Source: Actinomadura flavalba DSM 45200
Lineage (GTDB): Bacteria; Actinomycetota; Actinomycetes; Streptosporangiales; Streptosporangiaceae
Length of the DNA stretch: 64,000 bases
Reading direction: 5' to 3'
NCBI RefSeq assembly: GCF_000374305.1
Contig: NZ_KB894098.1
Coordinates: 124,001-188,000 of the forward strand
The notes under the pieces were generated by a model that had not been told where the DNA came from, made no database searches, and saw only the letters and a list, made by a program, of their open reading frames with translations. Positions 43,291 through 51,373 of the stretch are shown here, piece by piece. Within the stretch, counting starts at the first letter, position 1; each line of letters opens with the position of its first letter. The translations under genes were made by a program, and so were the position numbers.

Positions 43291-44292
43291 GTGAGAGAAT
43301 CACAGCTCATGGAGCTGCGCACCCTTTATCCGCCGATCGAACCGCTGGAATCGGGACTCCTCGCCGTCGGTGACGGCGACGAGATCTACTGGGAGGTGTG
43401 CGGAAACCCACGCGGGCTGCCCGTCGTGATGCTGCACGGCGGTCCCGGCGGGGGCTGCACGCCCGAGCACCGGCGCCAGTTCGATCCCGAGCGGTACCGG
43501 ATCGTCCTGCTCGACCAGCGCAACTGCGGCCGCAGCCGCCCGCACGCGTCCGACCCGGCGGTGTCGCTGGAGGCCAACACCACCTGGAACCTCGTGGCCG
43601 ACCTGGAGCTGCTGCGCGAGCACCTGGGCGTCGATCGGTGGCTGGTTTTCGGCGGGTCGTGGGGCAGCGCGCTGTCGCTGGCCTACGCGCAGACGCATCC
43701 CGAGCGCGTCGCCGCGCTCGTGCTGCGCGGGATCTTCACGCTGCGCCCGTTCGAGCTGTACTGGTTCTACCAGGAGGGCGCCTCGCTGCTGTTCCCCGAC
43801 CTGTGGGAGCGGTATCTGGCGCCGATCCCCGAGGACGAGCACGACGACCTCATCGCCGCCTACGCCGCCCGCGTCCACTCCCCCGACGCGGCGGTGCGCG
43901 TCCCGGCGGCGCGGGCGTGGTCGCGCTGGGAGGCGAGCACGCTGACGCTGCGGCCCGACCCGGCGATGGTGGCGCCCTTCGACGACGACGACCGCGCGGT
44001 CGCGTTCGCCCGGATCGAGAACCACTACTTCGTCCACGAGGGATTCTTCGCCGAGGACCAGTTGCTGCGCGACGTGGACCGCATCCGGCACATCCCGGCC
44101 GTGATCGTGCAGGGCCGCTACGACGTGTGCACGCCGCCCGCGACGGCGTGGGATCTGCACCGGGCGTGGCCGGAGGCCGAATTCCATCTCGTGGACGACG
44201 CGGGGCACGCGTTCAGCGAGCCGGGCACGCTGGACCGTCTCGTCACCGCCACCGACCGTTTCGCGGATCGGCCGGAACTGTGGGCGGGCTGA
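43291..44292 (+). CDS. pip: Proline iminopeptidase
   Basis: A 333-residue alpha/beta-hydrolase peptidase (family S33) that releases N-terminal proline from peptides. It opens LYPPIEPLESGLLAVGDGDE; the oxyanion region is LHGGPGGGC, the nucleophile elbow GGSWGSALSLAYA, and the His lies in DAGHAFSEP with the Asp in GRYDVCTP. GTG at 43291 has GGGAG at eight bases; ATG at 43309 (MELRTLYPP) is an alternative. Cytoplasmic and monocistronic, followed by a terminator. Confidence 0.94.
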   Translation: MRESQLMELRTLYPPIEPLESGLLAVGDGDEIYWEVCGNPRGLPVVMLHGGPGGGCTPEHRRQFDPERYRIVLLDQRNCGRSRPHASDPAVSLEANTTWNLVADLELLREHLGVDRWLVFGGSWGSALSLAYAQTHPERVAALVLRGIFTLRPFELYWFYQEGASLLFPDLWERYLAPIPEDEHDDLIAAYAARVHSPDAAVRVPAARAWSRWEASTLTLRPDPAMVAPFDDDDRAVAFARIENHYFVHEGFFAEDQLLRDVDRIRHIPAVIVQGRYDVCTPPATAWDLHRAWPEAEFHLVDDAGHAFSEPGTLDRLVTATDRFADRPELWAG

Positions 44293-44310
44293 CCGTCGCG
44301 GAGTGAGGGA

Positions 44311-44345
44311 TGAAGGCCGCGGGGCACCGCGGCCCTTCACTTTTC
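44311..44345 (+). terminator. Terminator of pip
   Basis: GGCCGCGG and CCGCGGCC flank GGCA, the stem is extended by TGAA/TTCA with one bulged C, and CTTTT follows. It closes the pip transcript and insulates the ectoine promoter. Confidence 0.8.
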
Positions 44346-44684
44346 CGCCGCGCGGGCCGCATACTCGGCCCTGGGGCGGATCACCGGCGCCGGGCTCCGG
44401 TGCGGCCCGGCGAAACACTCCTGTAACGGGAGGCACACGTCCCACCTGGGGTGATGATCGGTGACGCAGAGCACGGGCGCGAAGATGACGATCAGATGAC
44501 GTGATTCACCTCACAGAAATGAGACATAAAATTTCCGGTCGAATCCCGTGCATCCCCTAAAGTTGCCGCCGAACAACCGCTACTCGCCAGTAGCACTGCA
44601 TCGGTGCCCATCCTGCGCAGACATGGCCGACACGCCAGGGATTCGGACCCCGCGCCGCACGGGGGGATTCCGGAAAAATGCAAG

Positions 44685-44769
44685 CGAACGTTCATACCCC
44701 GACCCGCCAACTGCCAAACATACGCGCGATAACAATCTATAACGGCACCGGTCGAACGTTCGCTACGTT
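44685..44769 (+). promoter_or_regulatory. ectABCD promoter with two CGAACGTTC palindromes
   Basis: CGAACGTTC occurs at 44685-44693 and again as the full palindrome CGAACGTTCG at 44753-44762, 68 bases apart. A -10-like TACGTT (44764-44769) lies eight bases before the ectA ATG, so the message is probably leaderless, and the second palindrome occupies the -35/-10 spacer, a repressor position. No good -35 is seen, which suggests activator dependence or an alternative sigma factor. Function in osmotic control is inference. Confidence 0.55.
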
Positions 44770-44777
44770 TGCTGAAT

Positions 44778-45302
44778 ATGTCAGCGCAACCCCTGGAAAC
44801 GACGACGCCCCGGCGGGAGCACCTGCTGCGGGAACCGACGCTCGCGGACGGGCCGCACCTGTGGCGCATGGCCCGTGACACCCGCGTCCTGGACGTGAAC
44901 TCCCCCTACAGCTACACGCTGTGGTGCCGGGACTTCGCGGCGACCTCCGTGGTCGCCGAGGACGACGGTTCCCCCTGTGGCTTCATCACCGGCTACGTCC
45001 GCCCGGACGCGCCCGACACCTTCTTCGTCTGGCAGGTCGCCGTCGACCGGGACCAGCGCGGCCGCGGCCTCGCCCGCGCCATGCTCGACGAGCTGGCCGC
45101 CCGGCTGTCCGCGCGCGGCCACCGCCACCTGGAGGCCACCGTCACGCCGGACAACACCGCGTCCACCGCGATGTTCGCGTCCTTCGCCCGTGACCACGGC
45201 GCCGAGCTGACCCGCACGCCGCTGTTCGAGGCCGAGCACTTCCCCGGCGGGCACGAGCCCGAGGTGCTGTTCCGCATCGGCCCGCTGCCCTCCGGCGGCT
45301 GA
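44778..45302 (+). CDS. ectA: L-2,4-diaminobutyrate acetyltransferase
   Basis: A 174-residue GNAT enzyme that makes N-gamma-acetyl-diaminobutyrate, the second step of ectoine synthesis. The GNAT fold has TFFVWQVAVDRDQRGRGLAR with the acetyl-CoA loop R-G-R-G-L-A. The N-terminal LREPTLADGPHLWRMARDT and LDVNSPYSYTLWCRDFA are specific to EctA. No ribosome site precedes the ATG; with TACGTT eight bases upstream it is probably leaderless. A 136-base spacer separates it from ectB, longer than the other gaps in this operon. Confidence 0.95.
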   Translation: MSAQPLETTTPRREHLLREPTLADGPHLWRMARDTRVLDVNSPYSYTLWCRDFAATSVVAEDDGSPCGFITGYVRPDAPDTFFVWQVAVDRDQRGRGLARAMLDELAARLSARGHRHLEATVTPDNTASTAMFASFARDHGAELTRTPLFEAEHFPGGHEPEVLFRIGPLPSGG

Positions 45303-45438
45303 GCGCCCGCCGCCGCGCGCTCCGCACCGCCGTCCGTCCGGCGCGGCACCGCCGCCCGCCCGACCCGCCCGAACGGCCCGGCCCGGCCGCCGCCCACCCC
45401 CGATCATCCACTCGCCCGTTCTGCCCGGAGGCACACTC

Positions 45439-46701
45439 ATGGACGTCTTCAACCACCTGGAATCCGAAGTGCGCGGCTACTGCCGTAGCTGGCCGACCGT
45501 GTTCACCACCGCGCGGGGCAGCCACATCACCGACGAGCACGGCAAGACCTACCTGGACTTCTTCGCCGGTGCCGGCACCCTCAACTACGGGCACAACAAC
45601 CCCGAGCTGAAACGACGCCTGATCGACTACCTCACCGGCGACTCGATCGTGCACAGCCTCGACATGTACACCGCGGCCAAGCGCACCTTCCTGGAGCGGT
45701 TCGAGGAGGTCGTGCTGAAGCCGCGCGGCCTGGACTACAAGGTGCAGTTCCCCGGCCCGGCGGGCAACCACTCGGTCGAGGCGGCGCTCAAGCTCGCCCG
45801 CAAGTACACCGGCCGCGAGACCGTCGTCAGCTTCACCAACGCCTTCCACGGCATGACGCTCGGCGCGCTGGCCGTCACCGGCAACTCGATGAAGCGCACC
45901 GGCGCGGGCGTGCCGCTCGGCCACGGCGTCGCGATGCCCTACGACAACTACCTCGACGGCCGCACCCCCGACTTCCTGCTGTTCGACACGATGCTCGACG
46001 ACAGCGGCAGCGGCCTGGACAAGCCCGCCGCCGTCATCGTGGAGACCGTGCAGGGCGAGGGCGGCATCAACGCCGCGACCGCCGACTGGCTGCGCGGCCT
46101 GGCCGACCTGTGCCGCCGCCACGAGATCCTGCTGATCGTCGACGACGTGCAGATGGGCTGCGGCCGGACCGGCGCCTTCTTCAGCTTCGAAGAGGCCGGG
46201 ATCACCCCCGACATCGTGTGCCTGTCCAAGTCGCTGAGCGGCTACGGCCTGCCGTTCGCCGTCACGCTGATGCGCCGCGACCTGGACGTGTGGGAGCCCG
46301 GCGAGCACAACGGCACGTTCCGCGGCTTCAACCCCGCGTTCGTCACCGCCACCGGCGCCCTGGAGGAGTACTGGACGGGCGAGGGCCTGGAGAAGCAGAC
46401 CCTCGCCAAGGGCGAGCTGGTCGAGCGCGGCCTGAACGACATCGCGCTCGCGCACGCCGGCGCGGTCGACGCCGTGCGCGGCCGGGGCCTGGCCTGGGGC
46501 CTGGTCATGCGCGACGCCGCGCTCGCCCCGCAGGTCTGCAACGAGGCGTTCCAGCGCGGCCTGCTGATGGAGACCTCCGGCCCCGAGGGCGAGGTCGTCA
46601 AGCTGCTGCCGCCGCTCACGACGACCGACGAGGAACTGGGCCGGGGCCTGGAGATCATCGCCGAGTCCATCGCCGCCGTCCGCGACCGCGTCGCCGTGTG
46701 A
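45439..46701 (+). CDS. ectB: Diaminobutyrate-2-oxoglutarate transaminase
   Basis: A 420-residue class III PLP aminotransferase that forms L-2,4-diaminobutyrate from aspartate semialdehyde with glutamate, the first ectoine step. Cofactor motifs are GPAGNHSVEAALKLARKYT, the PLP-stacking region around TNAFHGMTLGAL, the Asp in LLIVDDVQMGCGRTG, and the Schiff-base Lys in CLSKSLSGYGLPFAV (near K264). GGAGG stands seven bases before the ATG. Length is normal for EctB. Confidence 0.97.
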   Translation: MDVFNHLESEVRGYCRSWPTVFTTARGSHITDEHGKTYLDFFAGAGTLNYGHNNPELKRRLIDYLTGDSIVHSLDMYTAAKRTFLERFEEVVLKPRGLDYKVQFPGPAGNHSVEAALKLARKYTGRETVVSFTNAFHGMTLGALAVTGNSMKRTGAGVPLGHGVAMPYDNYLDGRTPDFLLFDTMLDDSGSGLDKPAAVIVETVQGEGGINAATADWLRGLADLCRRHEILLIVDDVQMGCGRTGAFFSFEEAGITPDIVCLSKSLSGYGLPFAVTLMRRDLDVWEPGEHNGTFRGFNPAFVTATGALEEYWTGEGLEKQTLAKGELVERGLNDIALAHAGAVDAVRGRGLAWGLVMRDAALAPQVCNEAFQRGLLMETSGPEGEVVKLLPPLTTTDEELGRGLEIIAESIAAVRDRVAV

Positions 46702-46747
46702 GACCGCCGCGCGACCCGGATCACGTGAAGACACGAGAGGAGACGCA

Positions 46748-47143
46748 ATGATCGTCCGATCGCTCACCGACGTCCTCGGCACCGAGCGCGACATCAAGGC
46801 CGAGACCTGGACCAGCCGCCGGCTCGTGCTGGCCAAGGAGGGCGTGGGGTTCTCGCTGCACGACACCGTCCTGTACGCGGGGACGGAGACGAAGATGTGG
46901 TACGCGAACCACATCGAGGCCGTCTACTGCATCGAGGGCGAAGGCGAGCTGGTCAACGACGAGACCGGCGAGAAACACCGCATCGAGCCCGGCGTGATGT
47001 ACCTGCTGGACGGGCATGAGCATCACACGCTCCGCGCGCACACCGACGTCCGCACCGTCTGCGTCTTCAACCCGCCCTGCACCGGGCGGGAGGTCCACGA
47101 CGAGAACGGTGTCTACCCGCTGCTGACCGAGGAGGACGCATGA
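46748..47143 (+). CDS. ectC: Ectoine synthase
   Basis: A 131-residue cupin that cyclises N-gamma-acetyl-diaminobutyrate to ectoine. The start MIVRSLTDVLGTERDIKAET and the cupin strands AVYCIEGEGELVND with DGHEHHTLRAHTDVRTVCVF are diagnostic; the Glu, Tyr and His in these strands bind the iron and substrate. AGGAGACGCA precedes the ATG. It follows ectB by 46 bases and overlaps ectD by four. Confidence 0.97.
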   Translation: MIVRSLTDVLGTERDIKAETWTSRRLVLAKEGVGFSLHDTVLYAGTETKMWYANHIEAVYCIEGEGELVNDETGEKHRIEPGVMYLLDGHEHHTLRAHTDVRTVCVFNPPCTGREVHDENGVYPLLTEEDA

Positions 47144-48045
47144 GCATCATCGATTCCCATCCGACGCTCGACGACGCCTACCCGACCCGCAAGAGCGGCG
47201 AGGCGGCCCTGCTCTACCGCCAGGACCCGGTCGTGTACGGCCGCGCCGAGGACGGCCAGATCGACGCCGAGACCCTCGCCGGGTACGAGGCCAACGGCTA
47301 CCTGAACGTGCAGCGGCTGCTGGAGCCCGGCGAGGTCGACGTCTACCGGGCCGAGCTGGACCGGCTGGCGGGCGACGAGACGATCCTCGCCGACGAGCGC
47401 ACCGTCACCGAGCGCGGCACCCGCGAGGTCCGGTCGATCTTCGAGGTCCACAAGCTCAGCGATGTCTTCGCCCGGCTGGTCCGCGACCCCCGCGTCGTCG
47501 GCCGCGCCCGGCAGATTCTCGGTTCGGATGTTTACGTCCACCAGAGCCGGGTGAACTACAAGCCAGGCTTCAAGGGCAAGGACTTCTACTGGCACTCCGA
47601 CTTCGAGACGTGGCATGCCGAGGACGGCATGCCCCGTATGCGTGCCGTCAGCATCTCCATCGCCCTCACCGAGAACTTCGTGCACAACGGCGGTCTGATG
47701 ATCATGCCGGGGTCGCACAAGACCTTCGTGTCCTGCGTGGGCGAGACCCCCGCCGACCACTACAAGGAGTCCCTGGTGGGGCAGGAGGTCGGGACGCCCG
47801 ACCCCAACAGCCTGTCCATCCTGGCCGACAAGCACGGCATCGAGCTGTTCACCGGGCCCGCGGGTTCGGCCACGATGTTCGACTGCAACTGCATGCACGG
47901 CTCGAACGGGAACATCACGCCGTTCCCGCGCTCGAACGTGTTCATCGTGTTCAACAGCGTCGAGAACACCTGCGTGAAGCCGTTCTCGGCGCCGTCGCCC
48001 CGGCCGTCGTTCATCGGCGCCCGCGACTTCACCCCGGTCGCCTAG
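47140..48045 (+). CDS. ectD: Ectoine 5-hydroxylase
   Basis: A 301-residue Fe(II)/2-oxoglutarate dioxygenase that turns ectoine into 5-hydroxyectoine. Iron ligands are H152 and D154 in FYWHSDFETWH, the signature helix of EctD, and H253 in CNCMHGSNGN; the 2-oxoglutarate-binding Arg lies in PFPRSNVFIVFNS. QSRVNYKPGFKGKDF is the conserved block before the first ligands. ATGA overlap with ectC. Presence of EctD means the strain can make both compatible solutes, often linked to heat or desiccation tolerance. Confidence 0.97.
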   Translation: MSIIDSHPTLDDAYPTRKSGEAALLYRQDPVVYGRAEDGQIDAETLAGYEANGYLNVQRLLEPGEVDVYRAELDRLAGDETILADERTVTERGTREVRSIFEVHKLSDVFARLVRDPRVVGRARQILGSDVYVHQSRVNYKPGFKGKDFYWHSDFETWHAEDGMPRMRAVSISIALTENFVHNGGLMIMPGSHKTFVSCVGETPADHYKESLVGQEVGTPDPNSLSILADKHGIELFTGPAGSATMFDCNCMHGSNGNITPFPRSNVFIVFNSVENTCVKPFSAPSPRPSFIGARDFTPVA

Positions 48046-48083
48046 CGACGACGACCCTTCCACACCCACCCTGACCGCGCGAT

Positions 48084-48127
48084 CCGCGCCCGCCCACGCC
48101 GCCGATTCCCGGCGCGGGCGGGCGCGG
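48084..48127 (+). promoter_or_regulatory. Intercistronic stem-loop between ectD and ehuB
   Basis: Perfect 12-base GC arms (48084-48095 and 48116-48127) enclose a 20-base loop, 24 bases before the ehuB start. There is no T tract. It may be a partial terminator, or a processing or stability element that sets expression of synthesis versus uptake genes. Confidence 0.5.
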
Positions 48128-48150
48128 AGTCACACCACAGGAGATCAACG

Positions 48151-49044
48151 ATGACTTCCTCGAGACGCCAGTTCCTGCGGACGGCGGCGCTGCTCGGCGC
48201 CGCCGTGCCCCTCGGCGCGGCGGCGTGTTCCACCACCGACCCCGAGGCGGAACGGTCCGGGGGCGGCAGCCTGGCCAAGGCACGCAAGGACGGCAAGATC
48301 CGCATCGGCTTCGCGAACGAGTCGCCGTACGGCTTCACCGACTCGTCCGGCAAGCTCACCGGCGAGGCCCCCGAGCTCGCCCGGGTGATCTTCAAGGAGC
48401 TGGGCGTCAAGGAGGTCGAGGGCGTCCAGGTCGACTTCGGCGGGCTGGTCGGCGGTCTCAAGGCCAGCCGGTTCGACCTCGTCGCCGCCGGCATGTTCAT
48501 CACGCCGGAACGCTGCGCCGAGGTCGCGTTCTCCGACCCCGAGTACGTCGCCAAGAGCGCGTTCATGGTGCCGCGCGGCAACCCCAAGGGCCTCACCAAG
48601 GCCACCGACCCGGGCGAGAAGAAGGCCAAGGTCGGCGTGCTGACCGGCGCCGTCGAGGGCGGCTACGCCGAGAAGCTCGGCGTCAGCAAGGGGAACATCA
48701 GCACGTTCTCCGACCAGGCCAGCGCCTACGAGGGGCTGAAGGCCGGGCGCATCGACGCGATCTGGCTGACGCGCATCTCCCTCGCCGACGTCATGTCCAA
48801 GCACGAGGGCGAGCCGTTCGAGGTCACCGACGCGTTCGTGCCGGTCATCGACGGCAAGGAGCAGCTCGGCGCCGGGGCGTTCGCGTTCCGCAAGGCCGAC
48901 ACCGAGCTGCTGGAGGCGTTCAACGGCAAGCTCACCGAGCTGAAGCAGGGCAACCGGCTGCTGCCGATCCTCCAGCCGTTCGGCTTCACCCAGGCCGACA
49001 TGCCCACCGGCGAGGACACCGCGGCGAAGTTCTGCGCGGGCTGA
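48151..49044 (+). CDS. ehuB: Ectoine/hydroxyectoine-binding lipoprotein
   Basis: A 297-residue family 3 solute-binding protein. The N-terminus SSRRQFLRTAALLGAAVP is a Tat-type twin-arginine signal leading to a lipobox (GAAAC, Cys near 26). The mature domain opens RIGFANESPYGFTDSSGKLTGEAPELA, close to EhuB of Sinorhizobium; aromatic and acidic residues here form the ectoine cage. It captures ectoines outside the cell for EhuCDA. The gene follows ectD on the same strand after a stem-loop, AGGAGATCAACG preceding the ATG. Assignment to ectoine rests on sequence and position. Confidence 0.9.
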   Translation: MTSSRRQFLRTAALLGAAVPLGAAACSTTDPEAERSGGGSLAKARKDGKIRIGFANESPYGFTDSSGKLTGEAPELARVIFKELGVKEVEGVQVDFGGLVGGLKASRFDLVAAGMFITPERCAEVAFSDPEYVAKSAFMVPRGNPKGLTKATDPGEKKAKVGVLTGAVEGGYAEKLGVSKGNISTFSDQASAYEGLKAGRIDAIWLTRISLADVMSKHEGEPFEVTDAFVPVIDGKEQLGAGAFAFRKADTELLEAFNGKLTELKQGNRLLPILQPFGFTQADMPTGEDTAAKFCAG

Positions 49045-49050
49045 TCCCCC

Positions 49051-49770
49051 GTGACCGACGTTCTCGACAGCTACCGGCTGCTGCTCCAGGGTGCCTGGAT
49101 CACCGTGCAGCTGACGGTGCTCGGCAGCGCGCTCGCGCTGGTGCTCGCCCTGGTCTTCGGACTGGCGGGCACCAGCGCGCGCGTGTGGGTCCGGGCGCTC
49201 AACCGCGTGTACGTGGAGTTCTTCCGCGGTACCGCGACGCTCGTCCTGATGTACTGGTTCTTCTACGCGCTGCCGCTGGTCGGCTTCCGCTTCACGCCGA
49301 TGGCCGCCGCCGTCCTGTCGCTCGGGCTGAACATCGGCGCGTACGGCGCCGAGGTGGTGCGCGGCTCGCTGAACGCCGTCCCGAAGGCGCAGTACGAGGC
49401 GACGGTCGCGCTGAACTTCTCGCCGTTCCAGCGGATGCGGCGGGTGCTGCTGCCGCAGGCCGTGGCGCTGATGCTGCCGCCGTTCGGCAACCTGCTCATC
49501 GAGCTGATGAAGGGCACCGCGATCGTCTCGCTGATCACCATCGGTGACCTGACGTTCCGGGCGCAGCAGATCCGCGGCGCGACCGGCGAGACGCTCTGGA
49601 CGTTCGTCGCGATCCTCGTCCTGTACTTCGTCATCGCGCAGGTGCTCCAGCTCGGCGTCCGGTTCGCCGAACGCCGCGTCGACCGGATGCTCGGCCGCGG
49701 CCCGGCGCCCAAGGACGACCCGGGCGCGGTCGTCGCCGCCGGCGCCTCGGGCACGGGGGTGAACCCCTGA
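49051..49770 (+). CDS. ehuC: Ectoine ABC transporter permease 1
   Basis: A 239-residue His/Glu/Gln-type ABC permease with about five membrane spans; LLQGAWITVQLTVLGSALAL is the first. The EAA loop reads AQYEATVALNFSPFQRMRRVLLPQA. The GTG start lies six bases after the ehuB stop and has no ribosome site of its own, so translation is coupled. The C-terminal 35 residues are cytoplasmic and Pro/Asp-rich. Pairs with EhuD as the membrane channel. Confidence 0.9.
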   Translation: MTDVLDSYRLLLQGAWITVQLTVLGSALALVLALVFGLAGTSARVWVRALNRVYVEFFRGTATLVLMYWFFYALPLVGFRFTPMAAAVLSLGLNIGAYGAEVVRGSLNAVPKAQYEATVALNFSPFQRMRRVLLPQAVALMLPPFGNLLIELMKGTAIVSLITIGDLTFRAQQIRGATGETLWTFVAILVLYFVIAQVLQLGVRFAERRVDRMLGRGPAPKDDPGAVVAAGASGTGVNP

Positions 49771-50423
49771 TGGAATGGGACTGGACCTACACCGGGGAGA
49801 TCCTTCCCGACCTGCTGAACGGCCTGCGCGTCACCGTCACCGCGACGATCGCCGGGTACGCCATCGCGCTCGTGCTCGGCCTGGTGTGGACGCTGCTGCG
49901 CCGCACCCCGAGCCGGATCGTCAACCAGACCGTCCGCTGGGTGACCGAGTTCATCCGCTCGACGCCGCTGCTGGTGCAGCTCTTCTTCATCTACTACGTC
50001 ATGCCGACGTTCGGGGTGACGCTCGGACCGCTCGTGGCGGGCATCATCGGCCTCGGCCTGCACTACTCGACCTACACGGCCGAGGTGTACCGGGCCGGGA
50101 TCGCCGACGTCCCCAAGGGGCAGTGGGAGGCGTGCACCGCGCTGAACCTGCCGCGGTCGCGGACGTGGCTGGACGTGATCCTGCCGCAGGCGATCCGCCG
50201 GGTCGTGCCGACGCTCGGCAACTACCTCATCGCGATGTTCAAGGACTCGCCGCTGCTGCTGGCGATCAACGTGCTGGAACTGCTCGGCACCGCCTACCAG
50301 ATCGGTGCCCAGACGCTGAAGTTCCTGGAGCCGATCACCGTCGTCGGCCTGCTGTTCGTGGCGGTCAGCGTCGTTTCCTCGATCCTCGTCCGCCGCCTGG
50401 AGAAGCGCTATGCCACCTACTGA
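49770..50423 (+). CDS. ehuD: Ectoine ABC transporter permease 2
   Basis: A 217-residue permease of the same HisM/GlnP family, with spans near ILPDLLNGLRVTVTATIAGY and LFFIYYVMPTFGVTLGPLVAG. The EAA loop is GQWEACTALNLPRSRTWLDVILPQA. The ATG shares its A with the ehuC TGA. It ends inside the start of the ehuA gene (14-base overlap). Forms a heterodimeric channel with EhuC. Confidence 0.9.
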   Translation: MEWDWTYTGEILPDLLNGLRVTVTATIAGYAIALVLGLVWTLLRRTPSRIVNQTVRWVTEFIRSTPLLVQLFFIYYVMPTFGVTLGPLVAGIIGLGLHYSTYTAEVYRAGIADVPKGQWEACTALNLPRSRTWLDVILPQAIRRVVPTLGNYLIAMFKDSPLLLAINVLELLGTAYQIGAQTLKFLEPITVVGLLFVAVSVVSSILVRRLEKRYATY

Positions 50424-51252
50424 ACCCACTGACACCCCGTCGCCGTCCAAGGCCGGCGACGCCGTCCCGCGCGTCAGCGACGCACCGGGCATCCGCTTCG
50501 AGAAGGTGGTGAAGCGGTTCGGGAGCAACGTGGTGCTGCGCGAGCTGGACTTCACCGTCGCGCCCGGCGAGCGGGTGACGCTGATCGGGCCGTCGGGCTC
50601 GGGCAAGACGACGATCCTGCGGCTGCTGATGACGCTGGAGAAGCTCGACGACGGCGTCATCTGGATCGGCGACCGTCCGCTGTGGCACCAGGACAAGGGC
50701 GACGGGAAGCTCGTCCCGGCCGGGCAGAAGCACCTGCACGAGATGCGCAAGCAGGTCGGGATGGTGTTCCAGCAGTTCAACCTGTTCCCGAACATGAACG
50801 TGCGCCGCAACCTCACCGAGGGCCCGGTGCGCGTGCTCGGCCTGTCCAAGGACGAGGCGAACGCGCGGGCGCAGGAGCTGCTGGAGCTGGTCGGCCTCTC
50901 CGACAAGATCGACGACCATCCGGCTCGTCTGTCGGGCGGCCAGCAGCAGCGCGTGGCGATCGCCCGCGCGCTGGCGATGCGGCCCAAGGTGCTGCTGCTG
51001 GACGAGGTCACCTCGGCCCTGGACCCCGAGCTGGTCGTCGGCGTCCAGGACCTCCTGCGCGACATCGCCCGCCAGACCGACGTGACCCTGCTCTGCGTCA
51101 CCCACGAGATGCACTTCGCCCGCGACATCTCCGACCGCGTCCTGATGTTCGACCAGGGCCAGATCGTCGAGGAGGGCCCGCCCGAGCAGATCTTCGGCTC
51201 CCCCTCCGAACAGCGCACCCGCGACTTCCTCCAGGCCGTCCTGGCCACCTGA
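50410..51252 (+). CDS. ehuA: Ectoine ABC transporter ATPase
   Basis: A 280-residue ABC ATPase of the polar amino-acid type. Walker A is LIGPSGSGKTTILR, the Q-loop MVFQQFNLFPNMNV, the signature LSGGQQQRVAIARALAM and Walker B VLLLDEVTSALDPELV, followed by the switch His in CVTHEMHF. A 30-residue Pro/Ser-rich lead precedes the domain. The gene is the last of ectABCD-ehuBCDA, closed by a hairpin. It overlaps ehuD by 14 bases. Confidence 0.92.
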   Translation: MPPTEPTDTPSPSKAGDAVPRVSDAPGIRFEKVVKRFGSNVVLRELDFTVAPGERVTLIGPSGSGKTTILRLLMTLEKLDDGVIWIGDRPLWHQDKGDGKLVPAGQKHLHEMRKQVGMVFQQFNLFPNMNVRRNLTEGPVRVLGLSKDEANARAQELLELVGLSDKIDDHPARLSGGQQQRVAIARALAMRPKVLLLDEVTSALDPELVVGVQDLLRDIARQTDVTLLCVTHEMHFARDISDRVLMFDQGQIVEEGPPEQIFGSPSEQRTRDFLQAVLAT

Positions 51253-51265
51253 GCCGCGGCGTTCC

Positions 51266-51293
51266 GGCCGTGTCCCGTTCCCGGGGCACGGCC
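51266..51293 (+). terminator. Hairpin after ehuA
   Basis: GGCCGTGTCCC and GGGGCACGGCC (one G-T pair) enclose a short loop, 14 bases after the ehuA stop. There is no T tract; it probably terminates the ect-ehu transcript. Confidence 0.6.
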
Positions 51294-51373
51294 GTTCCGC
51301 GTCCCCGCCCGCTCACGGCCGAACGTCATTCGGTACGGTGGCCGGGATCGGATCATCTGCGGGAGGCGGGACG

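Larger units (their letters stand above)
44293..44777. other. Long intergenic region between pip and ectA
   Basis: About 485 bases without a credible gene. It holds the pip terminator (44311-44345) and the ectoine promoter region. From about 44440 onward it is clearly richer in A and T than the rest of the window, with stretches such as CATAAAATTT near 44527. This is consistent with a regulated, AT-rich promoter zone or binding of nucleoid proteins (inference). Confidence 0.7.

Noticed and set aside
44535..44548. T-arm-like sequence CCGGTCGAATCCCG
   Set aside because: No matching anticodon or D arm and no acceptor stem can be drawn around it, so it is not a tRNA.
44492..44881. 129-codon minus-strand frame overlapping the ectA promoter
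   Set aside because: It runs through the promoter and antisense to ectA, has no ribosome site and a Cys/Arg-rich random-looking product.
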